In this document: positions 8,095 through 16,300 of the stretch, piece after piece
How positions within the stretch are numbered: position 1 is the first letter of the stretch
Layout of the letters: every line of letters starts with the position of its first letter
Source: Sphingobium xanthum
Lineage (GTDB): Bacteria > Pseudomonadota > Alphaproteobacteria > Sphingomonadales > Sphingomonadaceae
Length of the DNA stretch: 64,000 nucleotides
Direction: 5' to 3'
NCBI RefSeq assembly: GCF_019737615.1
Contig: NZ_JAHKKS010000001.1
Span: forward strand, 372,001 to 436,000
Translations under genes and position numbers: made by a program
Notes under the pieces: generated by a model
The model's database searches: none
What the model was told of the DNA's origin: nothing
What the model saw: the letters and a program-made list of their open reading frames with translations, nothing else

Positions 8095-9054
8095 TCAGGC
8101 CGGTGTTTTTTCCGGCATCGTGACGCCTTCCGGCAGCGGATATTCGTCGTGGTTCTGGATCCAGCCTTCCAGCAGCGAGAAGTCGAGCCGCGGCGGCGCG
8201 AAGATGTCGGCCATGCGGTTGTTCTTCGAGTGCAGGCTTTCCGACGAGTGGATGACGCGGGCCGGGATGAAGGTGGCCGAGGGTGCCTCGGTGATCGGAT
8301 ATTCGTCCGCGCGCCACTCATTCTTGTCCACGCCCCAGGGCCAGCGCATGTTGTGGAGGAACGAGCCCTGCACGACGAACGAGCACTGATCGAAATCGGC
8401 ATGGCTGTGCGGCGACATCTTGGTGATGTCGCGCGGGCCGCCGCCCGGGGGCGGGAAGTTCAGCATGATCGTGGTGCAGCGCCAGATCGGGCCGAACTTG
8501 CCCGGCTGACGCTCCTTCCAGAGGTCATAGACGCGCAGCTTGAAGCCATCGACCGGATCGGGCCAGCGCTGGAATGGCGGAATGTTCCGGTCGGGCGTGG
8601 CATAGGTCGCGGCATTGGCGCATTTGGCGTTGAGATCGGCCGACTGAGTCGAGAAGAGGCGCGCGACGCGGCCGCCCTTGGGCAGGGTGATGCTGCTGTC
8701 GCCCGGCGGCACGATGACCACCTGATAGCCCGGGCCGGTCTTGGTCTCGGGACCGTTGACGCCGTGCTGCGCGCTCACTTCATAGGGCACGTCTTCGTCG
8801 ATCAGCACGATCATATACTCGTCGGTCTGGCCGGTCCGCGAGAAGGTGCCGCCCGGCGCCGCCTCGATATAGTTGACCAGCAGATCCTGCCCGCGCGTGT
8901 ACCAGGCTTTGCCGTTCGCGTCGTCGTCGACCGGCTTGTCCTTGTAATAGAGGCCATAGCTCGCGGGAGTCGCGCTGCCGCCGCCGGCATTCGAATCGCG
9001 CTGCGCCGTCGCGAGCGCGTTGCGGGGATCCCCTTTGGGATAGTTGGTGCTCAT
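8095..9054 (-). CDS. Bicupin protein (RmlC-like), function unknown
   Basis: A 319-residue protein with two apparent cupin halves. The C-terminal half carries SPHSHADFDQCSFVVQGSFLH (cupin motif 1 with HxH) and a later PARVIHSSES (motif 2 His); the N-terminal half contains TDEYMIVLIDEDVPY and VIVPPGDSSI. The length is close to gentisate/salicylate-type ring-cleaving dioxygenases, but the usual metal motif of that group is not clearly present, so I do not call it one. Start ATG follows GGAGAGG. It is the first gene of the leftward operon with the HpaI-type aldolase, behind operator copy 3. A ring-cleavage or hydrolase role would fit the aldolase downstream but is inference. Confidence 0.75.
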   Translation of the reverse strand: MSTNYPKGDPRNALATAQRDSNAGGGSATPASYGLYYKDKPVDDDANGKAWYTRGQDLLVNYIEAAPGGTFSRTGQTDEYMIVLIDEDVPYEVSAQHGVNGPETKTGPGYQVVIVPPGDSSITLPKGGRVARLFSTQSADLNAKCANAATYATPDRNIPPFQRWPDPVDGFKLRVYDLWKERQPGKFGPIWRCTTIMLNFPPPGGGPRDITKMSPHSHADFDQCSFVVQGSFLHNMRWPWGVDKNEWRADEYPITEAPSATFIPARVIHSSESLHSKNNRMADIFAPPRLDFSLLEGWIQNHDEYPLPEGVTMPEKTPA

Positions 9055-9100
9055 CTTACCTCTCCTGCGGGCTGTGCGATCGGCAGCGCGACCGCTTTCG

Positions 9101-9143
9101 GAAACATAACATGATAATTATGTTTCCGGCCAAGTCATGTCAA
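9101..9143 (-). promoter_or_regulatory. Promoter and operator copy 3 of the cluster A regulon (bicupin-aldolase)
   Basis: On the minus strand: TTGACA (9143-9138), 15 bases, CATAAT (9122-9117), and TTATCATGTTATGTTTC (9117-9101), again starting on the last -10 base. The -35 flank TCGTTCGTTGAC is identical to that of copy 6. The exported-hydrolase gene diverges from this region. Confidence 0.8.
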
Positions 9144-9220
9144 CGAACGAAACAGGGTTTCAACAAACGAAACCGCCGCTTGTTTGTCAATGTCCTCGCG
9201 ACTATGCGGAATGTCGCAAG

Positions 9221-9237
9221 ATTCCGTCGGACGGAAT
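9221..9237. promoter_or_regulatory. Perfect 17-base palindrome between divergent genes
   Basis: ATTCCGTCGGACGGAAT reads the same on both strands around a central G. It is 83 bases upstream of the cluster A -35 box and 148 bases before the start of the hydrolase gene. It is unlike the TTATCATG element, so a different DNA-binding protein is likely. Confidence 0.5.
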
Positions 9238-9384
9238 TTACGCCCCGGCGCCGAGTCATGGCAACGCGCGTGATGGTTCGATGAAAATGTTAATGAAATT
9301 TGTGAAGCGAAACTGCCGTTCGCGACAAATGCCGGACGTGGCATCGGCTAGAAGCGGCAGTTAGTGAGTATGGAGAGGCAAGGC

Positions 9385-10446
9385 ATGGTTCGAGTGAGCG
9401 TGAAGACATCGATGGCAGCACTGGTCTGTTTCGCTGTGGCGGCCGGCGTTCCGGCGCTGGCGCAGGAGGCCAAGCCGGCCGACGCGCCCGTCACCTGGGC
9501 GCCCGCGCCGAACTCGGTCGTCAACCCGTCGAAGAACATCGCGCTCAGCGGCTGGGAATCCTACAAGGGCAAGTTCACCAAGCGCTCTGTGGACGAGAAT
9601 CTGCAGGACCCGGTGCTGAAGGGCGCGATCGACATTCATGCCCATTTCGGGCCGGACACCTATGCCCGGCAATGGGATGCCTTCGAGATCGCCAAGCTCG
9701 CCAAGGCGCGCGGGATGCGCGGCATCGTCCTCAAGAACCATTGGACCGAGTCGGCGGGCACGGCCTATCTCGTGCGCAAATATGCCGGGGCCGAGGGGCT
9801 GGAGGTGTTCGGCGGCCTGGCGCTCAACGCGACCGTAGGCGGCGTCAACCCGCAGGCCGTGCGCTACTTCGCCGAGGTCGAGGGCAACTACGCCAAGATC
9901 GTCTGGATGCCGAGCCACGATTCCGAGAAGGAAGTCAAATTCCTCAAAGATGCGCGGCCCTATGTGATCGTCTCACAAAATGGCGTGCTGCTGCCGTCCG
10001 TGCTCGGAGTGCTGGACCTGATCGCGCAATACAAGCTCACGCTCGCGACGGGCCACGTCAATCCGGTGGAGATGCTCCAGATCGTGTCCGAGGCGCGCAA
10101 GCGCGGCATCGATCGCATCATCATCACGCATCCTGGCCTGGGTCCGATGTTCACCGATCCGACCATCGAGCAGCTCAAGAAGGCGACGGCGATGGGCGCT
10201 TATGCCGAGATCGTCACGGCCGAACTCGGCGGCGCGTTGCGCGAGGCGACGATCAAGGCGATCCGCGCGGTCGGCCCGGCCAATTGCATCGTCTCATCGG
10301 ACAGCGGCCTCACTGGATCGCGCAACCATCCCGACGCGCTCGTCGTCGCCGCGCGCGTGCTGCGCGAGGCCGGCTTCACCGAGGCGGACCTCACGCTCAT
10401 GTTCAAGACCAATCCGGCAAAGGTGCTCGGCCTGCCGCTGCTCTAG
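9385..10446 (+). CDS. Exported metal-dependent hydrolase (amidohydrolase-like, DUF6282-type)
   Basis: A 353-residue protein with an N-terminal signal peptide (hydrophobic MAALVCFAVAAGVPALA, cleavage expected before QEAK), so it probably acts in the periplasm. The mature part starts a TIM-barrel-like domain with AIDIHAHFGPD (HxH metal ligands), ATGHVNP and ITHPGLGP (further His) and SSDSGL (Asp), the pattern of the amidohydrolase superfamily. ATG 9385 was chosen because GGAGAGG lies just upstream and the signal peptide then begins correctly; GTG 9364 is also in frame. It diverges from the operator copy 3 promoter, but its own promoter is not obvious. It could hydrolyse or decarboxylate the incoming substrate outside the cytoplasm. 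Confidence 0.8.
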   Translation: MVRVSVKTSMAALVCFAVAAGVPALAQEAKPADAPVTWAPAPNSVVNPSKNIALSGWESYKGKFTKRSVDENLQDPVLKGAIDIHAHFGPDTYARQWDAFEIAKLAKARGMRGIVLKNHWTESAGTAYLVRKYAGAEGLEVFGGLALNATVGGVNPQAVRYFAEVEGNYAKIVWMPSHDSEKEVKFLKDARPYVIVSQNGVLLPSVLGVLDLIAQYKLTLATGHVNPVEMLQIVSEARKRGIDRIIITHPGLGPMFTDPTIEQLKKATAMGAYAEIVTAELGGALREATIKAIRAVGPANCIVSSDSGLTGSRNHPDALVVAARVLREAGFTEADLTLMFKTNPAKVLGLPLL

Positions 10447-10471
10447 GCTTCCCGGAAAGGGTACGGGAAGC
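10447..10471. terminator. Hairpin between convergent genes
   Basis: GCTTCCCG (10447-10454) and CGGGAAGC (10464-10471) can pair around a 9-base loop directly after the hydrolase stop. A second copy of the right-hand sequence type (GGAAGCGG...CCGCTTCC) follows. No T-tract, so the terminator call is tentative. Confidence 0.4.
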
Positions 10472-10526
10472 GGCCCGGAGAGAGAGATGGACCGCTTCCC
10501 GCTGGCGTCTTTTCAGCGCGCCATTT

Positions 10527-12149
10527 TCAAACGTCTTCGGGCGTGAGAGCGCGGCCCTTGATCAGGTCCGCGGCTTTCTCGCCAATCATCAGCGTCGGCA
10601 CATTGGTATTGCCGGACGGATCTTCGGGCATGACCGAGGCATCGGCCACGCGCAAGCCCTCTATGCCGTGAACGCGCAGCTGCGCATCGACCACCGCGCG
10701 CTCGTCGATGCCCATGCGGCAAGTGCCGACAGCGTGATGGCGATGCTCCGCCTGATTGCGGATGCCCTCTTCCAGCACCTCGTCGGTCAGCATGTCCTTG
10801 CCGGGCAGCAGCTCTTCGGCGATCAGCTCGCGCATCGGAGACTGGTCGAACAAATGCCGGCTGAACTTCACGGCATTGATCATCGCGTCCATGTCCGCCC
10901 GCTCGGTGAACATGTTGAAGCGGATGCGCGGCAGATCGAGCGGATTGGATGAGCGCAGCTTCACCCAGCCGCGCGAGAGGGCATGCAGGATGCCGACCCG
11001 CGCGGTGAAGGCATAGACGGGCGGCCTGGTGAAGCCGGGGAACCAGAGCTCGGCATGCTGGTGGACCGGCATGGCAATGATCTGCACGTCCGGCCGCTCC
11101 AGTTCGGGCCGCGTCCGCAGGAAGATGTTGGCCATCGTGCCCGCAGTCGCGAACGGCCCTTCGCCGAACAGCGCCCAGCGCATCACCGCGATCGTCGCCT
11201 TGTCGAGCCGCAGATGCGGCGTCAGGCCGAGCTTTCCGTTCGCGCGGTAGATGTTGAGGATGTTGGGATGTTCCTGGAGATTCTCGCCGACGCCCGGAAG
11301 ATCCTGCACGACATCGACACCGACCGAGCGCAGATGATCGGCCGGGCCGATCCCCGAGAGCATCAGCAGCTGCGGCGAGGCATAGGTGCCGGCGGAGACG
11401 ATGATCTCGCGGTCGGCATGGACGCGCTCCACCTGGCCGCCGCGCATATATTCGACACCGACGGCCCGCTTGCCCTCCACGAGGATGCGCGTCGTCTGCG
11501 CGCCGGTGAGGACGGTCAGGTTCTTTCGCGTCTTCATGGCGGGGTGCAGATAGGCCCGCGCCGTGCTCGCGCGTCGGCCATTGTTGGTTGTGACCTCTAC
11601 GCGACTGATGCCGACCTGCTCGGCGCCGTGATGATCCTCGCAGACCGGCAGTCCGGCATTGATCGCCGCCTGTTCCAGTTGCGGATAAAGCGCCTCCGGC
11701 AGGTCGACCGACGCATTGCCGATCGGGCCGCTGGTCCCGTGATAGAGGCTCTCGCCGCGCCAGCTGCGCTCCAACTTCTTGAAATAGGGCAGCACGTCGG
11801 CATAGCCCCAGCCTTCGAGGCCACGCTGGCGCCAGAGATCATAGTCGAAGCGGCTGCCGCGCACATTGATCATGGCATTGATCGAGGAACAGCCGCCCAG
11901 CGTCTTGCCGCGCAGGATCGGCAATTGCCGTCCGTTGAGGCCGGGTTCGGCATCGGTCTCGAACGGCCAGATATATTTGGGATCGGTCGCGACTTTGGGG
12001 AAGGCGATCGGCATGCCCATGAACGGATGATCGTCGCGCCGCCCGGCCTCGAGTAGGAGCACGGAAACATCCGGATCCTCGCTGAGGCGCGTCGCCACGA
12101 TTGAGCCGGCCGAGCCGGACCCGATCACGATATAATCGAAATGGCTCAT
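10527..12149 (-). CDS. GMC family oxidoreductase (FAD alcohol oxidase/dehydrogenase) 1
   Basis: A 540-residue flavoprotein. FAD binding is shown by DYIVIGSGSAGSIVATRL at the N-terminus and GGCSSINAMINVRG (GMC signature 1); SAGTYASPQLLMLSGIGP is signature 2. The catalytic His lies in HHAVGTCRMG and the partner Asn in SGNTNVP. The ATG at 12149 starts just before the flavin motif. The family oxidises primary alcohols (choline, benzyl and polyethylene glycol types). It is divergent from marR1 across a 418-bp intergenic region with a degenerate operator (copy 4). Likely role: oxidation of an alcohol intermediate of cluster A. Confidence 0.88.
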   Translation of the reverse strand: MSHFDYIVIGSGSAGSIVATRLSEDPDVSVLLLEAGRRDDHPFMGMPIAFPKVATDPKYIWPFETDAEPGLNGRQLPILRGKTLGGCSSINAMINVRGSRFDYDLWRQRGLEGWGYADVLPYFKKLERSWRGESLYHGTSGPIGNASVDLPEALYPQLEQAAINAGLPVCEDHHGAEQVGISRVEVTTNNGRRASTARAYLHPAMKTRKNLTVLTGAQTTRILVEGKRAVGVEYMRGGQVERVHADREIIVSAGTYASPQLLMLSGIGPADHLRSVGVDVVQDLPGVGENLQEHPNILNIYRANGKLGLTPHLRLDKATIAVMRWALFGEGPFATAGTMANIFLRTRPELERPDVQIIAMPVHQHAELWFPGFTRPPVYAFTARVGILHALSRGWVKLRSSNPLDLPRIRFNMFTERADMDAMINAVKFSRHLFDQSPMRELIAEELLPGKDMLTDEVLEEGIRNQAEHRHHAVGTCRMGIDERAVVDAQLRVHGIEGLRVADASVMPEDPSGNTNVPTLMIGEKAADLIKGRALTPEDV

Positions 12150-12185
12150 CTGTATGCCGAAAGACCTTCGCGACAGGACGCTCGC

Positions 12186-12199
12186 CGACCGTTCGGTCG
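12186..12199. promoter_or_regulatory. 14-base inverted repeat upstream of GMC oxidoreductase 1
   Basis: CGACCG-TT-CGGTCG, 37 bases before the GMC start codon. A possible regulator site of TetR-like geometry; nothing else supports it. Confidence 0.35.
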
Positions 12200-12336
12200 C
12201 ACGAAGTCCAACAGCGCCGCTTGGCACCCCAAAAGCCTGTTCGACATCCCGTTCCCCCGTCATTTATCTCGGCAAGGCCATGCCGATCGGGCGCCCGCCC
12301 AAACTTCATCCCATCCGGCCACAGGCACAGATAAAC

Positions 12337-12351
12337 TTCACACGTTAATAA
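12337..12351 (+). promoter_or_regulatory. Degenerate operator copy 4 (marR1/GMC intergenic region)
   Basis: TTCACACGTTAATAA matches the symmetric operator TTATCACGTTAA at 10 of 12 positions and overlaps a possible -10 sequence (TTAATAAT). It lies between the GMC gene and marR1, where an autoregulatory site would be expected. The rest of the 418-bp region holds the 14-base inverted repeat and a 23-codon open frame with no other support. Confidence 0.45.
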
Positions 12352-12567
12352 TCGCTCGATCCGGAGCGGGCAAGAGGGGAGCAGTCGACCGAAGCGAAAA
12401 AGTGCGCCGGTTGCTGATGCGAGGCAGGAAATCGGGGCCGAATTGCCTCGATAAACGTGACTTCCGCGTGCTGCGCGTGCAGAGAGTGGACAGGTGCAGC
12501 ATTTGCGACATTATGTCCGCAGCCAGGAGCAGGGAGAAGAAGATTGGCAAGCAGCGGCAGGGGACGG

Positions 12568-13026
12568 GTGGCGATCACGGGAGACACTCGCAAACTTCCT
12601 CCGTTCGAGCAATCGCTCGGCGCGGTGCTGATCGGGGCGAAGGAATCGGTCATTGCGCCGCTGCGCACGACCCTGCGCGAATATCGGGTGACGGAACCGC
12701 AGTGGCGCGTCATGCGCGTGATCAACGATCGCGGATCGACCGATGCCACCGGCCTTGCCGAAGTCAGCCTGCTTCGCGCGCCCAGCATCACGCGGATCCT
12801 CAAGGAACTGGAGGAGCGCAAGCTCGTCGTGCGCGAGGCGGATCCGCATGACCGCCGGCGCACTTTGGTCGCCCTTTCGCCCGAGGGTCGCGAATTCGTG
12901 AAGGCGACCTCCCGCAACATGATGCGTATCCTGCGGCAATATTCCGAGCGGTTCGGCGTGGAGCGGCTGGAGCGGCTCGCGGACGAGCTGCGCGCGCTTT
13001 CGGCTGCCGTCAAAGGTATCGAATAG
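12568..13026 (+). CDS. MarR family regulator, HpaR-like (MarR1)
   Basis: A ~152-residue winged-helix regulator. TEPQWRVMRVINDRG and the wing DPHDRRRTLVALSPEGRE are close in style to HpaR, the MarR-type repressor of homoprotocatechuate operons; recognition-helix residues lie in RAPSITRILKELEERKLV. From KLPPFEQS onward it is about 70% identical by eye to MarR2 at 29167. GTG 12568 was chosen to match the N-terminus of that paralogue; TTG 12544, with GGGAGAAG upstream, is an alternative. It lies 60 bp upstream of operator copy 5. Inference: it binds the TTATCATG elements as a dimer and is relieved by a pathway metabolite. Confidence 0.9.
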   Translation: MAITGDTRKLPPFEQSLGAVLIGAKESVIAPLRTTLREYRVTEPQWRVMRVINDRGSTDATGLAEVSLLRAPSITRILKELEERKLVVREADPHDRRRTLVALSPEGREFVKATSRNMMRILRQYSERFGVERLERLADELRALSAAVKGIE

Positions 13027-13085
13027 TCCCTGAAGTGAGATGTAGGAGAGGCGCTCGACGCCAATGCCTCTTGCCTCCCTAATGT

Positions 13086-13097
13086 TTATCATGTTAA
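13086..13097 (+). promoter_or_regulatory. Operator copy 5 of the cluster A regulon (symmetric form)
   Basis: TTATCATGTTAA, a nearly perfect palindrome, 60 bp after the marR1 stop and 41 bp before the start of the first monooxygenase gene. The -10/-35 boxes are weak here (TTGCCT at 13071 is the nearest -35 candidate). Confidence 0.7.
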
Positions 13098-13137
13098 GTG
13101 CATGGCCGAATTGCCGGAGGGGGCAGGAAGGCTGAGA

Positions 13138-15069
13138 ATGGCGACGATTGAAGCTCCGTTGCGTCCAGAATTGCTTGAGGCGAGCGACGAAACAATTGAA
13201 AATGCAGTGAAAGCCGCCGATCCGTTGATCCTGCGCGGCTTGCTCTACCAGCTGACGGGCGATCCCCAAGTCAAGAATATCGAGCTTCAGAAAGTGCGCA
13301 TCGGCCGCATGGAAACGGTGCAGCTCACCGACGAGCAGGACATCGCGATGCTCCGGCGCAAGGCAGCCGACTTCCTCAAGGCCTATCGCGATTCCGGCGC
13401 CGGCCCGATCGGCTATGGACCGCACGAGCGCCTTCCGGAGAGCTTCGGCCTCGTCATCGGCAAGCCTGTCGAGGAAGAGGCGCTGGATCTCATGATCGAG
13501 GAATCCGCACTCGATCCCTGGGCGCGGGCGCTCACCTGGCAGGCAACGCCGGACCCGAAGCGGCTTGAGGCCTTCACGGTATTGATCATCGGCGCCGGCA
13601 TGGGCGGGCTGAACAGCGCGGTGCAGCTCCAGCGCGCCGGCATTCGCTTCCACATGATCGAGAAGAACCCGGACGTCGGCGGCACCTGGTACGAGAACCG
13701 CTATCCGGGCGCCCGCGTGGACACGCCGAGCCGCTTCTACATGAACCTGTTCGGCGTCGATTTCCCGAATGCCTACGCTTTCGGCACGCATGTCGAGAAC
13801 CAGAAATACTATAACTGGGTCGCCGAAGATTTCGACCTGCGCAAGGACATCAGCTTCAACACCGAAGTCCGTTCCATGGCCTGGAACGAGGCGGACGCGA
13901 TGTGGGACGTCCATGTCGTCGGCCCCGAGGGCGAGCGGACGGTGCGCGCGCACGCGATCATCAGCGGCGTCGGCTTCCTCAACCGGCCGAACATGCCGCA
14001 GATCGACGGCATGGAGACGTTCCAGGGCCCATCCTGGCACACGGCGCGCTGGCCCGATGGCGTCGATCTCACCGGCAAGCGCGTCGCCGTCATCGGCACG
14101 GGCTGCACCGGCTATCAGCTGGTGCCGGAGCTGGTGAAGGAAGCCGGCCATGTCGTCGTCTTCCAGCGCACGCCGCAGTGGATGATGGGCATTCCGGGCT
14201 ATCTCTCGAAGGCGCCGGAAGAGCTGCTCTGGCTCGACCGGAACCTGCCCTATCACACCAATTTCATGCGCTTCAAAAGCTACTATGGCTCGGGGCCGTA
14301 TCTCGCCCGGCTGTTCGACGTCGATCCCGATTTCAAGGATCCCTACACCGTCAGCCCCGGCAACAAGGCCGCGCGCGACCGCAGCATCGAGTTCCTCCAG
14401 AGCAAGCTCAAGGACCCCGCGCTCGTCGAGATCATGACGCCCAAGCACCCGCCATGGTCGGCGCGCCCCGTCGCGGTCGATGCGGACTATTCGATCCTGG
14501 ACGTGCTGGAGACGGACGACGTCACGCTGGTGACGACCGGCGCGGAGCGGATCAACGCGACCGGCATCGAATCCGGCGACGGCACGCAGTACGACGTCGA
14601 TGTCATCGTCTACGCGACGGGCTTCCGCGCTAATGACTTCCTCTATCCGATGACGATCACCGGGCGGGACGGCGTCACGATCGAGCAGCTATGGGCCGAT
14701 GGCGGGCCGCGCGCCTATCTCGGCTGCATGATGCCCGGCTTCCCCAATCTCTGGGTGCTCTACGGGCCGAACACCAATGGCGGCCTGCCGGTCTCGCAGT
14801 ATCACGAGATGACGATGTTTTACGCCATGCAGTGCATGGAGAAGCTGATCCTCGAAGGGAAAGATGCGATCGAGGTCACCGAGGATGCTTATTGGCGCTA
14901 CAATAGGGAACTCGACGCGATCAATGGCACCAAGCTTTGGGCCGACCCGCGCGCCAATAATTATTACTGGACGAAGCACGGCCGTACCGCTTCGCAGACA
15001 CCCTATACCGGCTTTGAAGTGCGCAATTTCATGTTGAAGCCGGACTTTGGGGATATGGCGATACGCTGA
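13138..15069 (+). CDS. Baeyer-Villiger monooxygenase 1 (4-hydroxyacetophenone monooxygenase type)
   Basis: A 643-residue flavin monooxygenase. It has two Rossmann motifs, IIGAGMGG (~residue 145) and VIGTGCTG (~318), and between them the Baeyer-Villiger fingerprint FxGxxxHxxxWP as FQGPSWHTARWP. The ~140-residue N-terminal extension before the first flavin motif is characteristic of 4-hydroxyacetophenone monooxygenase. These NADPH- and FAD-dependent enzymes insert one oxygen next to a ketone to give an ester. ATG 13138 follows AGGAAGG; ATG 13102 is also in frame but sits only 5 bases after the operator. It lies behind marR1 and operator copy 5. The aryl-ketone substrate is inferred from subfamily. 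Confidence 0.9.
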   Translation: MATIEAPLRPELLEASDETIENAVKAADPLILRGLLYQLTGDPQVKNIELQKVRIGRMETVQLTDEQDIAMLRRKAADFLKAYRDSGAGPIGYGPHERLPESFGLVIGKPVEEEALDLMIEESALDPWARALTWQATPDPKRLEAFTVLIIGAGMGGLNSAVQLQRAGIRFHMIEKNPDVGGTWYENRYPGARVDTPSRFYMNLFGVDFPNAYAFGTHVENQKYYNWVAEDFDLRKDISFNTEVRSMAWNEADAMWDVHVVGPEGERTVRAHAIISGVGFLNRPNMPQIDGMETFQGPSWHTARWPDGVDLTGKRVAVIGTGCTGYQLVPELVKEAGHVVVFQRTPQWMMGIPGYLSKAPEELLWLDRNLPYHTNFMRFKSYYGSGPYLARLFDVDPDFKDPYTVSPGNKAARDRSIEFLQSKLKDPALVEIMTPKHPPWSARPVAVDADYSILDVLETDDVTLVTTGAERINATGIESGDGTQYDVDVIVYATGFRANDFLYPMTITGRDGVTIEQLWADGGPRAYLGCMMPGFPNLWVLYGPNTNGGLPVSQYHEMTMFYAMQCMEKLILEGKDAIEVTEDAYWRYNRELDAINGTKLWADPRANNYYWTKHGRTASQTPYTGFEVRNFMLKPDFGDMAIR

Positions 15070-15200
15070 TACGCTGTTGCCGCGCGGGCGGAATGCCGAT
15101 AGCGCGATTGGCGTCAGACGCTTTGGCGGAACATCTCGAGGCTCGCGCGCATTTTCTCCCGCGGAGGCGATAGGCCTCGGGCGCGGAGAAGGTCGCATTG

Positions 15201-16211
15201 ATGAACGAAGCAGCGGTTATCCTGAATGAGCCGGTCCTCCGCATCGCCGGTTCGGTGCTGACCGTCGGATCCGTCTTGCGGGCCATATTGGTCTTGCTCA
15301 TTGCAGTGCTGGCCGCCTGGGCGGTGAGGCGCGTTACGCGCCGCATGCAAGTGAGAATCGGCGAGGAGAACGCTTCGGCTGTCTACATCGGTGGTCAGAT
15401 ATCCCGCTATCTCATCGTCTTCGCGGGAATTGCCGTGGCCATTTCGGCCCTTGGCGTCGATCTGTCCGCGCTTTCCCTTTTCGCAGGCGCGCTTGGTGTC
15501 GGCATTGGCCTGGGCCTTCAGGATATCGTCAAGAATTTCTTCTGCGGCATCGTCTTGCTGTTCGACCGAGGCGTGGAAGTTGGCGATTTCATCGAGCTGG
15601 AAGATGGCACGAATGGCGCGGTGACCTCGATCGGTGCGCGCGCGACGGCGCTCGTGACGAACGACAATGTCACGGTTCTGGTGCCGAATGCGAATTTGCT
15701 AAACGGCAAGCTGACGAACTGGACGCGCAATCGCGCGACGCGCCGCATCCATGTCCCTTTCCATGTGGCGCTCGGTGCCGACAAGGATCTGGTGCGGCAG
15801 GCAGCGCTTGAAGCAGCGAATGCCGTACCCTTCACCCTGCCAGAGGGCGATCGGCACAAGTCTCAGGTCTGGCTTGTCGCTTTCGGCGATGCTTCGCTGC
15901 GCTTCGAACTTGTCGTCTGGCCGTCGCTGGATGCAGTGAAACGGCCACAAAGCATGATGGCGGCCTATTGCTGGGCGCTGGACGACGCCTTGCGCCGCCA
16001 TGGCATAGAGATTCCCGTTCCCAGACAGGAATTGCGCATTCGGCGTGGTGAACCAAAGCCAGAAGGGTCAACCGAGCTGAACGACGGCTCTTTCCGTCAG
16101 GGCGAGGCAGCGGACAGCAAGAATGATGCCGCCGTCGATGTTGACGAGGCGATGGACAAGCCCGGTCCGCGCGCCGCCATTGGCGAGGCTGCACTTTTTG
16201 GCGGCAATTGA
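15201..16211 (+). CDS. Mechanosensitive channel, MscS family
   Basis: A 336-residue protein with three N-terminal membrane segments. The third is the Gly/Ala-rich pore helix (LFAGALGVGIGLGLQDIVKNFFCGIVLLFDR), followed by the MscS beta domain (VGDFIELEDGTNGAVTSIGARATAL, VPNANLLNGKLTNWT). It opens under membrane tension to release solutes. ATG 15201 follows GGAGAAGG. Codon third positions look less GC-rich than in neighbouring catabolic genes, and there is no cluster A operator, so it seems an unrelated insertion together with the next gene. The C-terminal ~60 residues are acidic and probably disordered. Confidence 0.88.
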   Translation: MNEAAVILNEPVLRIAGSVLTVGSVLRAILVLLIAVLAAWAVRRVTRRMQVRIGEENASAVYIGGQISRYLIVFAGIAVAISALGVDLSALSLFAGALGVGIGLGLQDIVKNFFCGIVLLFDRGVEVGDFIELEDGTNGAVTSIGARATALVTNDNVTVLVPNANLLNGKLTNWTRNRATRRIHVPFHVALGADKDLVRQAALEAANAVPFTLPEGDRHKSQVWLVAFGDASLRFELVVWPSLDAVKRPQSMMAAYCWALDDALRRHGIEIPVPRQELRIRRGEPKPEGSTELNDGSFRQGEAADSKNDAAVDVDEAMDKPGPRAAIGEAALFGGN

Positions 16212-16300
16212 TGCGTTGGCGATGACACCGTTGCGGCGTTCGCGCGTTCAATCCCCGTGGTGAGCGACTTCGAACGATTCTTCCCGGTGACGAGAACCAG

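Noticed and set aside
8095..9054. Bicupin as a gentisate 1,2-dioxygenase
   Set aside because: The length fits, but the characteristic metal-binding motif of that group in the N-terminal cupin is not present, so only a general bicupin call is made.
12280..12348. A 23-codon frame starting MPIGRPPKLHP upstream of marR1
   Set aside because: The N-terminus looks like a DNA-binding tail, but the frame is short, has no clear ribosome site and no partner sequence; probably chance.
12511..14448. A 645-codon open frame on the minus strand opposite marR1 and monooxygenase 1
   Set aside because: High GC gives long antisense frames. The translation has no recognisable domain, while the plus strand encodes clear MarR and Baeyer-Villiger proteins.
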